Shown piece after piece: positions 1 through 12,700 of a stretch of 64,000 nt of DNA. Position numbers and translations under genes: made by a program. Source of the DNA: Monarcha castaneiventris obscurior (lineage: Eukaryota; Chordata; Aves; Passeriformes; Monarchidae); the NCBI GenBank assembly GCA_026261815.1, contig JAMPIT010000884.1, positions 16,142,210 to 16,206,209 on the forward strand, written 5' to 3'. A model generated the notes under the pieces. That model searched no databases and had not been told where the DNA came from. It saw only the letters and a list, made by a program, of their open reading frames with translations. Each line of letters begins with the position of its first letter. Position 1 is the stretch's first letter.

Positions 1-647
1 CAGGAGTAAACAAAGTGGTGTTTTAGGTGCTAAAATTAGCGTGTGCCCACGTGTGCATATGCACATACACACATGAAACTCTCAGATCCATCATGTTATT
101 TAATTCACAAAGAAGTGTGTACCCAGCCTAGAAAGAAGTGCCTAACCCAGTAGTAGGGAATGAAAAACCTACTTGGTGCATCAAGCAGGTGGAGATTGTC
201 CCTCCCCTTTAGCAGCAATACATCTTTGGCAATAATCATAACGAATAGGCTGAAGGAGCTGGAAATTTCTGCTGAATTGGTATTTACATACCACATACAG
301 TCGGACACCCAGAGAACATCTTTCATTTCAGCGAAGCTTCTTGCAACAGACATGATCTCTGATGATGTTTTTAGTGGCATCCCTGTGCCCTTGGAATGGC
401 GTTACTCAGCTTTGATGGGCAGCGTGAGGAGCACTGTGTTGGTGTATGCGTGCACACACAATGCTGAGCTTTTTCTGTCTGTCTTGCAAACTGACCTCAG
501 CCAATAATATTTTCTTTTCTTATTTCCTTTCCTATGGTGTGCTACCTTTCCTTTCCACTGTTCTCCCATCTTTTCTTCCCTGCCCTTCATACACCCTGCC
601 TGAAACCTGTTATGCCATGCCCTCCTCCTGCTAGCTGGAAACCTTAG
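1..647 (+). other. MICAL3: MICAL3 intron (3' part)
   Basis: This stretch precedes the first recognisable exon and ends in a pyrimidine-rich run and the acceptor cttag at 643-647. A short alternating GT/CA-rich patch lies at about 40-75. The open frames here have no recognisable protein similarity and no splice-site support, so I see no exon. Confidence 0.7.
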
Positions 648-772
648 GCTGCAGCAGATTGTAAATCCGGTTGATCCTCTGGAGATCCTGGCAGATGTGC
701 ACTGGACACACATCCGTGAAAAAGAGGAGGAGGAAAAAATGGTCTCAGCCTCAAAGTCCTCCACCTCCAGAG
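648..772 (+). CDS. MICAL3: MICAL3 exon: [20 protein letters not shown] segment
   Basis: The exon is 125 nt, enters in phase 2 and leaves in phase 1. It starts after cttag and ends at the donor gtaatc (773). The translation runs from [10 protein letters not shown] through [12 protein letters not shown] to SKSSTSR, a charged, probably helical segment of the MICAL linker C-terminal to the LIM domain. Its phase fits the next three exons, all of which enter in phase 1. The acceptor is chosen on phase; an alternative AG at 632-633 would add codons. Confidence 0.8.
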
Positions 773-3700
773 GTAATCTCCCCCAAGCCCCACACCATCA
801 GTTCTTGGATCACAGTTGCAGCTGTTTAACTCTGTTGCTTCTGCGCCCTTCGAGAGCAGTGACTTCGGCAGGGGCAGCAGTGGTTGAAAGGAACTACTTT
901 CAAATTGCACTAAAATTACACTTGGTTAAACATTTTGCTTTTCAGGTTCAGCGTGTGTTTAAAATTGCTGCTTTCTCAGCTCTGTGTGTGACTTCTGACC
1001 TGTTTGTCTGCCCGCTTTGAGTCCATAGCATTTGTTCTCACCACACACGATGTGGTAGTGCTGGCAATCAGCCCTCTGTAACTGACTAGGGATGCCAATG
1101 GTAGTAGTCTCGTGCTTTTTGTGGCAGTGAGGACTCTACACTTTTTAGGGAAAGCTGAGGAGCTGTGTTGTGTAGCTACTAGAACAAAGATTGAACAGGG
1201 TCAGCTTCTGTATTGAGCATATTTCTCTGCGGCTTCTTTTCCAAGTATGTAACCACATCTGGTATTAGCAGGGAATGGTGGGAGTCAAAAGGGCTTGCAA
1301 ATCTGATCAGTGGGGGGTTTGACTCGCTGTGTTTAAGATTTGACAGTATATCTACCTCAAATGTGAAGTGTGACCTTTGCAAGCTGTCCGTTACTCAAAG
1401 GAAAACTTTGGAAGGGGAAAATGTCAGTAGTCTAGATCTCACGTGAGCAGCTTCCAGCAGTCCCTGCTGACCTTGTTCTAGGCTGTGGCACAGTGTATCT
1501 TAAGGTAAGTATGTCATAAGTGCTTCATCTGTGGGTTTAAATCAAAGTCCACCATGCAGCTGATAAGCCGTGGTCTTCTCTCAGTCTGCAACCATGGTGA
1601 CGAATTGTAGAGGGAGTATGTATGCTGTGAGAAGGGGTGTCTTTCACAGCAAATGTGAAATTAGGTTAAAAAGTCTGCAGCTCTACCTCATGATACTTGA
1701 TTCTCTTCTATTCCAGATAATTATCTTTTCCTTACAGTTTTAGAAGTTTGGTAAAGGTTTGGTTTTTTTTAATCCTGGTCTAGCTTGATACACAATTCCA
1801 GATCAGTTTGGCTATGCTTGTATTTGCAGTTTCTAGAATGCACTGGGATTTTCTGGTGTGAAATCAGCTCCCTACAAATAAGAGATGGGTATTTTGTTCC
1901 CACTGCAGCCACAGAAATAGGCCGTGTCCAAATGTGTGGAACTTCCAATATTTCTGGAGTGGTTGATTATTGTTTAAAAAACACTGAGTAAAAATTGTTC
2001 ACACAGTTTCTTAACTTTACAATTAAGGTTACTTGTGCTTCTGCTTGGGGGTCTGTGTCACTCGTTTCCAAATTTTTATATTAATTTGTATTTTATAATC
2101 CTTACTTTTCTGTGGCATACTATTACAGTTGCCAGCAACAGGTGATCTTTCCAAAATTGATTTTGTGGTCTTTCCAAATTCCTTTGGGAAGGGAGTCAGT
2201 ATTTCCTTTCTGTCCCCTGAAACTAGGCCAAGCTAGGACTATCCTGGTTTATGATTAGCTGCTTCTATTGCTTTCTCATGTGGTTCAGGTGTGCAGGTGT
2301 TATCAGCTGTTTGGGTATTTAAAAGGCTGTTATCAATATGTGTTTGTGGCCACACTGTAAGTTCAATAGACAGATTGTTCCTGGCTGAGGAGCTGTGTTC
2401 TGTGATCCGGGGTGTTTGGAGAGCCCACTGGCAGCAGCAGTGATGAGGTTTGATGTGACAGCCTGGGACAGGGTCACAGTTCCCAGAAGTCCCTCTCATT
2501 CTGCTTTGGGAGCTCTTCTTCATTGGCTGGCGTGGGCCCCTGGGCAGTGCAGCTTCTGGGACACCTGGGACCCCTCTCATTGCTCAGCTCTTCCTTCTCT
2601 CAGCTTCCCTGCTCTGCAGAGTTCCAAGGGGAGCACAGTAGCAGCAACCTGCTGGTCAGATATAGTGTTCCTCTCACTGTGCCACTCACATTTCCTCTGA
2701 CATTACAGATCCCAAAGGAAGATTAGGCCCCTGACATCTGTGCGTTATCTCACTTTAATTCTCAAGCCTGGTTGTTTGAAATTTCATAGGTTTTATTCCT
2801 GTATTTGCTACTGAAGTTTCCCTCTGTCACTCTTCTGTTTTAGACGCTGACTGATGGTCTAACTTTGATTTCTTACAATTTATTGTTTTTTAAATTCAGC
2901 ATCCGACCTTCCCTCCGTACGCCATGAGGCGGTACAGGCGTGGCTGGAGACGGTCCCTGGAGGTAGTTTGGTGATGTTCTATGTATTCCAATGCACAATA
3001 ACCCTGCCCGTCTCTTCTCCATGCCTTCAGCAGCTGAGCTGGTACCTTAACCCTGGAACTTACGGCCCTGTCGCTACTGCATGAGTGGACGTGGAGGGGG
3101 GGAAGGGGAGTGTGCATGTCCGCCTTGCTCAGACAGCCCCTTCTCGCATGAGCTCCACACTCATCGTAACCCTCGGAAGGCAGGCCAGAGACAGCTCATC
3201 CTGGGTGGAATCATGGAGGGGGGATCTAGCTGAGTGCTTTGATTTGCTTTGTACACTGAAGATGGGACCAGTTTTGCTTCCCCCAGCCCCCAGACTAAAG
3301 GAACACGGGGCTTTCTTGCAGTTGAAAGGTTAAGTGACAGAGAGTGCTTAAAGCAATGGCGCTTCTCTGTAGCAACTGCAGACTGTAGTTACATGGTGAG
3401 GAAAACAGGAAAGAAGAGTAAGTTGAAGCTAAGATCTTTAGGAGTAGTAGTGGTTGTGTCTCCTTTGACCTGGCATTCACGTTATTCAGGAAAGCCTCAG
3501 GAATGCTGAAGGATGGCAGAGCTCAGCTGATTTCTTTTGTGTGGTCCTGTAAGCTCTATTACAAACTAATGAGCCTGAAGGTTCTGGGGTGACAGTGAGG
3601 GAGTACATTGTGTAAAGCTGTGAAGGTGTCTAAATCAGTGGAGCAGTCTGTGCTAGGTAGCTGATCTACAGCTGAGTTGCTTTGGCACATCAGAACAGCC

Positions 3701-6700
3701 AGCTTGCCTTTAAAACTTCGCTTCTGCTGCTGCTTTGGCAAGTCAGCAGTGTTTACAAGGTGTCTGCACACGATGCAGGCTGCTCACAGCTGCCAGCTAA
3801 TACGAACCAAGTGCTGATCCCAGTTTCTGGCTGCCCTAGTGTGTAACTTCTGAGTTACTGTGTGACAGCTTTTGGCCTCTTGCTCCTTACCCTAACTGCA
3901 TATATGTATATGCACAGTATATGTATAATACAACCAGCCACCTGCAAGCTTTCTGTGTCCCTCAGAAGGGGATCCACCCTTGCACCAAGTTGTTACTTAT
4001 TGATGCATCTGTAATCTTCCATTGAGTTTTGTGTACCAACCTATTTAAAACCTGATTTTCTCCTCTCTCTCCAACACAATCTGTGTGTGTCACATCCATT
4101 CATAGTTTCTGGATCTGAAGACCCACACATACATAATTGTGGATTCAGATATTCTTAACATCAGTCATGTTTTTTGCAAGTTTTGATTAAGATTACTCAC
4201 ATTTGCTGTTACCATAAAGCCATTCCATGACATTATCATTTCCAAAATAACATAAGCTATTGCATACCTAAGCAGCAGTCAGGCTGGAGTGTGGTTTGGT
4301 TTTGTTCAGGAGATTTATAAATGCTCCTGTGGGCAGTCCAGCCTTTGCCACATGATTCAGTTTTCCTGTGCTTGACATCACTGAGGGTCTGGATTTGATA
4401 ATCCTTTGATGTGAAAGAGTAGGCCAGTACGTGATCACACGTGAGTGGAACTGCCTTTTCACAGTAGCTGACAGAAAATAAACTAGTCCATACATTTGTC
4501 TGTCTGAATAATACTACAGAGCATGAAAAAAAAGGAAATTCTCAGGGTGAAGGAAGAAGACAAACCACCTGCTGAAGGCTGTGTTTTGAAATAAGCAAAA
4601 ACCCGTATAAAAGGAGAGGCTGCAAGACCTCAGTTTTAGGGAGGCTTAGTTTGTTTTCAAGATTGTCTTCATTAGCAATGCTATGATAGAAATAGTTCCA
4701 AGAGTCACATTGTCACTAGTGAAAAACCAAAGGATCAGGGCCTGCTCCCTGACTCAGGAGGAAGCTGGCCCACCATGGTTCACTCCCACATGGCTTAACT
4801 TGTGCCATCCAGACTCAGGGGGCTGCATTTGGGCTGGAAACAGCCCTCCCCTGGGAATTCACTGCTGGGAGCTGTGCCTGCAGCCCTCCTCAGGAGGACA
4901 CTGCACGTTCAGGCCTAGAGGCTTGCACCCCTCAGATTACTGGTACAAGTGCAGCCAAGGTGGTTATAAATATCTCTTATCGTGGTTATAGAGCTGTAGC
5001 CTATGTGTAAAATTGGCAATTTACCTCATAAGACATGCTGACTGTGTACACATTTGCAGCAGGGTGTACAACAGAGTTAAATGTCTGCATGTTGTTGAAC
5101 ATGAATTGATAACTCGCTGCACACTTTTAAAATTGTAGTTCACTGATGTTACTGTGGAAAAAACCAACTGTAAGTGCTCGCTTTTTAAAAATATTTAAGT
5201 TATGTTTAATGAAAATGTTTAACCAAAAAAAAAAAGCAGCAAATCATCCATTGCACAGGGTTTTTTTTAAAAGTATCATTTAATAATGAAATTTATACCT
5301 CACACTTCGGTCTTGTCTCTCCTCCTGTAATTAAATTCTGTCACAAGCAGTAGTGTCAGATGTCATAGTTTTCAGAGTTACAAATTCAAGAATCTCTTCC
5401 TTATTTTGACCCAGCAAATCCAATTGTGATCTGTAAATGAAAAAAAAAAGTTATGAATATGTAATTTTAATTACTTAAAAGTGTCTCAATTAATGATCTC
5501 TAACAGAAAAAAGGTTTTATATATGTCATTTTAATTACTTTAAAGTATCTCAATTTGCACTCTAGTCGCTTGTACAGCATTTGCATTTTCTTAGACCTTA
5601 TTACCAAAGACTGCTGTAGCTGCACAGAGTTAAACAGTTTCCAAGTGTAATAATGGTCAGTCAATACCTAGACTCTGTCTTTCACTTACACTCTCAAAGC
5701 CTGTTTCAATTTCAGGATGAACAGTCCTGGTTAATTGTGAAGTTTCAGTTTTGACCTAATACACACATGCTCTCAAGTGGTGGTAACTGTTCTGGTGTGG
5801 TAAAGAAAAAACCAAAATCTTCCTGGGAGAGCAGTAACCTTTATTCTGGTTTGAGGTCCTCCCAGTCCCCTTCTTGTTTAATTTTTCACAACATCTGTTG
5901 CTCAGAAAAGCCCCAGCAGCTTTCACTGTGAGTGCCTTGGAGCCTCCCTGAGGGCAGGTGTTCCTTGATTAGTTGGAGTCTGGAAGTGTCACTTCACCAT
6001 AGATGTCTCTCCAGGTGACACATGTCAGGATTTGTTGTTTTGACAGTAATTAATAAACATCTCCAGTATAAACTGTTGGTACAGTTCAATATAGAACTTT
6101 TTCACTGTGTAGTGTTTGTTTTCTTGTCTTTTTTCCCTCAATATTTGAATATATTCTAGCTCCATGTGAGGAGGATGGTGTGGAGGATGAGCTGGGCACA
6201 GAGCCTGCAGACACAGAAGGGCAGGCAGGTGAAGAGGGAGACACGGGTGCAGAGCTGGACGATGGTAGGGTACCACTGTGCCGCCTTTAAACGTGTTGTG
6301 TGAACAGAACTGTGTTGGCCATGAACCGTTTGCATGAGGGTACTTAAACCTGGTCTTGTTTTTAGAGGTGTGGGAGTTTGTTTCAAATATTCGAGAGGGA
6401 GCCAAGAGTGAGGGACAAAAAGAAAGAGAAGAACCTCAGTGTCCTGGATTATGTAATGAATTTCTCATGTCCTTTCACCACGTGTCTTGTGTCCGTATTC
6501 AGTACTGATCCTGATGGATAACAAAAATAGAATTAAACTTGTGAAAGTTCCATAATACTGTGTCAGAATCCTTCCCTTGCTATTGTAAAATTAACTGCAT
6601 ATGGCAGAAAACATTGGAAATTTTCCAGAGAGCTCATAAGGCAGGACTTCAGTTACTGATTTAACTCTTTGTACTAACAGTCCAATCATTTACTGCTTAC

Positions 6701-9700
6701 ATTTACTGCTTAAATGACTAATTATCACACGGAAAAAGGACTGAACATTTAGGGGTTCAGGTTATGAAAGTGGTTAGCACTATGTGAATAGAAAGTATTA
6801 TGTCCTGATGGACTTGTATCCAAGTTCTCTTGGTTTTTTCTCCCCATCCCTCCATGATCAGATGACATCGCGTCTGATGCAGAAGCGGAGTTTCGCTTGC
6901 GTCAGGGACGTGTAGAGGGGCAGGAGCTAAAAGTCTCTGAGGATGAAGAAGATGAAGAAGAGGCAGAAGGTGCTTCTCACAGTGTGACAGAAGGTAATCA
7001 CTTTCTCTTCAGTGTTAGAATGATGTTAATTGCATTTGAGATAGTCTGTACACTTATGGGGTTTAGGAGAAGAGTCTTTGGGATTTGAACCATCTCACTA
7101 CTCTCTCTGGCAAGGCCTGTGCTTGCATTAACATTTTGAGAAGAATGTTCTGAATCCATTAATTACAGCTTTGTAAAATGTGAGAACCCTTCCAACTTCT
7201 CTTTTCTTGTAAAATTTGTTACATTATAAAGCTTGTACTATTTTGGACATTTAAAAATTTATGTGTGTTCCAGATGTGAATCTAGAATTTGTAAAAAGCC
7301 GAGATATTTGTCACTACTTGCTGTGTATAACATTAAAAAAAGGTAGAATGTTAATGGTCTTATGTGTTTTTGGAACATTTGTCCTTTCCCTAGATCCATG
7401 CAAGCCATCCATCCCTCTCCAGCCCTCTAGTGACAGTGTTCTTCCTCTGTCTCCAGCTGCTAGTCCCAAAGCAAAACAAGCAGAGGTAAGAAAGGGAGTC
7501 TGACATTTTCTACTTAGCACTTGTAGTTCAATAAAAGTTTGTTGGATAAACTAATGAGGACTGACATCAGTGAGCTCTCCTTCTTTCCTGTCTCTATTAT
7601 TTATGTTGCTCTTGAAATCTGACTTCATTTAGGCTTAAAATAAAATGTATACTATCTTTCTTTCCTATCTTCAGAGTGTAGTGGCTCTGTCAGAGCCACA
7701 CAAGTTCCCATCACAAAGCACCAGGAAGAATTATACAGGGCATTTTCATTTCAGTGAGCAGTTAACAACAGGGATATGGGACAAATGAGGGGAGCCATAT
7801 GTAAGGTGTTTCCTGTTTAGCCTGGTCTGGCTCTCTTTTATGTGCCAAAAGCAGATTCTGTACAGCTGCAACTGAAAATTACAGTGGTGACCAAAGCAGT
7901 ACCTCTTTATTCCAGAGCTCAGCATAGCTCAGTTTAAGGAGGTGAGGGATGCCAGTGTTGCACTGTCATGTTTTCAGCCCTGGGAGGCAGCTTGCAAGTG
8001 TACTGCAGTGTGTACGAGCTGCAAGTACATGATCCTTAAAATGTTCAGTTCAAATTTTCCCTTCCAAATGTTTTGTCATTTTTTTTCTCTTTTAAGGAAT
8101 TGCTAAAATACTACCTTGGAGAGTTTTGGCATAGACCAGTTTACTTTACAGTGGACTGAATCTGGTTTGCTGACAGCAATTGCTGGCCACATTCACTTTC
8201 CATTAAAATAAAGTTTGTTTTTTTGGTGGCCATCTGATGACTCTATGAGACAGAGTTATTGTTTAGCAGGCAGACATTAGGACAAGGCCTGAATGCAGTT
8301 CTCAACACCTGTGTGTTTAAGGTGTCATACAAACACACAGTGGGAGAGGCTTATGCTCTAATGGTCATGTGCCTGCATTCCAAAGAAAGCTGGAGCAGAA
8401 GATGCTGTTGGAACACCAAAAGTCAGTCAGAGGAGTCTGCTGCCAAAGGGTTAAATTGTCAAATTGCGAACTGTGCTCTTGAGTAAAAGGGCAGTCTGGA
8501 TGCAGGAGAGGAAAATCAAAATTTCTCAGCTCATTAAAGGACAAGGGAATTGCAGCCTAATTTACTCTTAACAGAAAAAGCCCCCCTTCCTTTAAGAAAA
8601 CATGGCAGCAGATGCTCCTCAGCAGCAAAGTGCCATACGAATGGGAGCTGGGGAGACTTGGATCAAATCTGTCACAGATAAGGGACCACCACAATACACG
8701 GAGTTGGAGATTCGAAGGGAGAGGGAGAAAAGATAGAAATAGATTTATGGAATTTAATTTAGTGTTGTTTCTTCAAAAAATCCCATTTGCCTTGTTTCAT
8801 CTACCAAGCACAGTTTACAATGGGGCAAAAAAATGCACCACACCTGTTGAGAAATCCTGAGTGATGTTCAAAGCCTGCTGATGGGCTGCCACATGTGGGT
8901 TTTTTCATACTTTGATACCTGGATGGTTTCCTTATTTCTAGCCTTGTTAAAAGCAAAAAAAACCAAAGGAAACGTATTTTCATGTGCCCAGTGACTACTA
9001 ATATTTCCCTTTTTCATTTTTTTGTAGGATGTAGAAGATCCCCTGGCTGAAGTGTGCCGTGCAATAAAATCCCCAGAGCCACGCTTTTTTCCTGAGCCTT
9101 TCGTTCTTGAGGAAAGTCCAAAGGATGAAATTCCCAAAGACAGGAAAGTTAAGAGCCCTTTGGTGCCACCTTCTCCAGTGTTGTCCCAGCCAGTTGCATC
9201 ACCAGAGCCCATTGCACCCCCATCACTAGCAGAGTCTCAGCCAGGAACACCAGCACTGGCTTCATCCCCAGCCTCTCCTCAGCTGCCTATCTGTTCCCAG
9301 CCTTTGCCTTCTGCTGAAACATCCATTCCATCCCCAGTGGAGCCTCCAGTATGTTTCCAACCTGTCCCAGCCTTAACGTCTACTCCTTTGGCCAAACTGG
9401 CCCTTAGGGGCCAGGATGGTGAGGTGGAAAAACTGGGGAGCCCTACTACTGCAGAAGAAGCCCTGAAACGGAGCAGCCTTGTGGAAGAGTTCTGGATGAA
9501 GAGTGCTGAAATCCGGAGGAGCTTAGGGCTCACCCCCGTGGACAGAAACAAACGCTCAGAGAGTAACTTCACTGTGTCTGCTCTGGAGACAACTCCTCAG
9601 AAGACTTTCAGTAGCAGGAATATTTCAGGGGATGAAAGGATCCCTCCTGTGAAACCCCAGCCTGCCCCAAGAAGACAGGGACTGTCCAAATTAGAAAATG

Positions 9701-12700
9701 AGCAGATTTCTCTGCTCACTCCTAAGTCTCCATCAGAAAAAGAGCTAAAGATTTCCAGTGAAGTACGGGGAGATGTATCCAGCAGTTCTGGGCTTGGCCT
9801 TCAGGAGAGCTCATCTAACATGAGAACCATGGCTAGCCAGAGCTTCAACACTTCCGACTCCACCATGCTGACTCCTCCATCGAGCCCACCCCCACCACCT
9901 CCTCAGAACGAGGAGCCAGCCACGCTGCGTAGGAAGAGGTACCAAGCACTCTGGCACAATGAGGTTGAAGCCAGGTCACCTCCAACACCAGCATCAACAC
10001 CTCCTGCTCCCCGACACCAGGAGCCGGCCCCTCCTGCCAGGGAGTCCCCCCCAGCCAAGAGAGACGACGTGAGGAAGTCGTTTGCAGAGAGCGTGGATGA
10101 GATTCCGTTTGCTGATGATGTGGAGGACACGTATGATGACAGGACAGAGGACTCGAGCCTTCACGAGAAGTTCTTTACACCTCCCACCAGTAGGCCGAGG
10201 CCAGAGAAACCACATCTTCTGCCCTTGGTCAAAGAAAATGGTGGTCCACCCTCACTGGAAGGAGGGGTTCACCAAAAGAAGAGATTGTTCCCTGACATTT
10301 CTGTGGAGGCCAAGGAGCTTGCTGAAGAAAGAATGAGAGCCAGAGAGAAGTCTGTCAAGAGCCAGGTGCTACGTGATGCCATGGCTAAACAGCTGTGTAA
10401 GATGAAAGAGATGGAGATGGCTGCTGCTACTGGGGCCACAAGGGCACGAAAGGCATCCTCCATGCCCTTGAAGACCAAAGAGTTGTTCTATGACTCTCCA
10501 AAGCACTTGGCCTTGAAATTAGCAGAAGGATCCGCACGAAAACATAATTCTGCTACTGAGAAGTTCTCCACTCCTCCTGCTGATATGGCTGGACCTGAAG
10601 GGTCTGTCAGCTCTTCAGAAGGCTCCAGTGGGAAGAGTAAGAAAAGAAGTTCTCTCTTCTCCCCTCGTAAGAACAAAAAGGAGAAGAAATCCAAAAACGA
10701 TAGCAGACTTTCTGACAAATCTAGTGGTGGGACAGAGGAAGCAACAAAGCCCAGGTCGCTATGGAAGTCTGTTTTCTCTGGCTATAAGAAAGACAAGAAG
10801 AAAAAGGCCGATGAGAAATCCTGCCCAAGTACTCCCTCAAGCAATGCCACTGTGGATTCTGGCAAGCACAAAGCCTCTCCACTGATTACAGCTGCAGGTA
10901 TAACAGATACGTGCCTCTGCACTGTGTGCTTTTCCTGCTTTTCCGAGGTATCCTTCCAAGTAGTTCTGGTTTGCTTTGTCATTCAGCTGCTGTGCTGAAT
11001 GCTGCTGCTCCCCAGTGTCAAATGGGCAAAGTGGGGTAAGTGCTAGGGACTAGATTTGCGTCTGTGTATTGATAGAATCCACTGAAAAAAAATGGAACCC
11101 TAACTAAAAGTTTGACTCTCAGTATGTACGAGGCACGTCTTTTTTCTGCCTTACATTTGAGAAGTAATTTTTTTGTTGGAATTTGTGGCATTTCATCCGT
11201 ATTTTAAATCCGATCTTCATCTTTCCTTTGGCTGGTCTCTTCTCTTTTTTTCCACCTGGCTCCATGGAATTTGAAGACTTCAGAGATGCCGTTACTCCTG
11301 TTCTCAGTAATCTGGTGGCTGGCTGCTGATCTCTGAAGGAGGGATTTTGCAGCCTCCTGTAAATCTTTCACATGCCCACCAGTTGCAGGCAGGGATGTTT
11401 AATGGCAGCTTGGGATACAGTAAAGAAGTTATCCCTAAATGCGATTGAAAGCAAACATGTTACATTTCTCTGGTGTTGTACAAACAGCCAAAATAGAGCC
11501 AGTTGCTGTCATTCCACGGGCTGTATCTGTGCTAAGAGCATTGATACAGTACAAAAAGAGAACCATGACCATTATTTCTAACAGCATTTGAAGAGCATTT
11601 GAAGCGTGTGATGTTCTCTTAAAACAAAGCTCAAACTCCTGCTGGTCATTTTGTGGAGCAGGGCTTCTTTGGTCCCTCACAGGCAAAACAACTGAGACTG
11701 ACATAAAAGGACTGAGTATTTTTCGTGCTCAGCCAACCTTCAGCTGAGCTCTAAACAGAAAGGATTGTTAGCACTTCTCTAACTTGCCCTTTTTATTCCC
11801 AAATTTGCAGATTTACAGCTCCGTCAGCACCTGAGTTTCTCTGAGGACTCCGACCTCTCCAGTGACGATATTCTGGAACGCTCCTCCCAGAAATCCAAAC
11901 GAGAGGTACGTAGGTGGGAAATGCATTTTACATGGATCTAGCACCATTCAGATCACAGACTCAGAGAATCCCATCAGAAACTCAGATGATTAATGTTGTT
12001 TTTACTCTTTCTCCCATGCAGCAGGTTTTCCTGTAAGTCTGCTGACTGTCCTAGCTAAAACAAGATGGTTTCACTTGTTTTCATGATTACAAGCTACTCT
12101 CTAATGTTATAAGAAGGATCCATTGTCTCACTGTCCCATTACTTTACTGGGCACTGCAAGGAGACGGACTGGCCTGTAGACTCCTGGGTATTCCTCTCTC
12201 CCCTTTTTAAAAATGGGATTTTGTTTTCCCTTTTCCAGTCAGTGGGAACTCCACCGGACTGCCACAGCTTCTCAAATGTGATGGATTGTGGCTTAGTCCC
12301 TTTCTCTGCCAATTCCCTCAGAACCTGTGCACCTCCAGGTGCCTTAGATGTTCTCAAATGTGACTTTCTCCTACAGAGGCAGTTCTTCATTTTCCCAGCC
12401 CCTTCTGCGACTGGGATGGTGTGGCTGGAGCCACTTGCTGGTGAAAATCAAGGCAATAAAGTTAGAGTAATTCAGCCTTTTCTCTATCTTGGATAACCAG
12501 ATTTCCAGTTTCCTTGTGGAGAAATGTTTTCCCTAGTCTTCCTTTATCACTGACTATACTATAGGTATATAGATATACAGAAGCTTTCCTTGTTGCCAGT
12601 GATGTCCCTGGACAGATTTAATTCTCTCAGGGCTTTAGCTCTCCTAACCTGATCCCTGGCTGCCTGGAGAATTTCTCTGTATTCCTCCCAGGCTACCTGT

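Noticed and set aside
10898..10998. Extension of the giant MICAL3 exon frame past 10897
   Set aside because: A donor at 10898 joins in correct phase to the next exon (11811). The extension has unrelated hydrophobic composition and a prompt stop.
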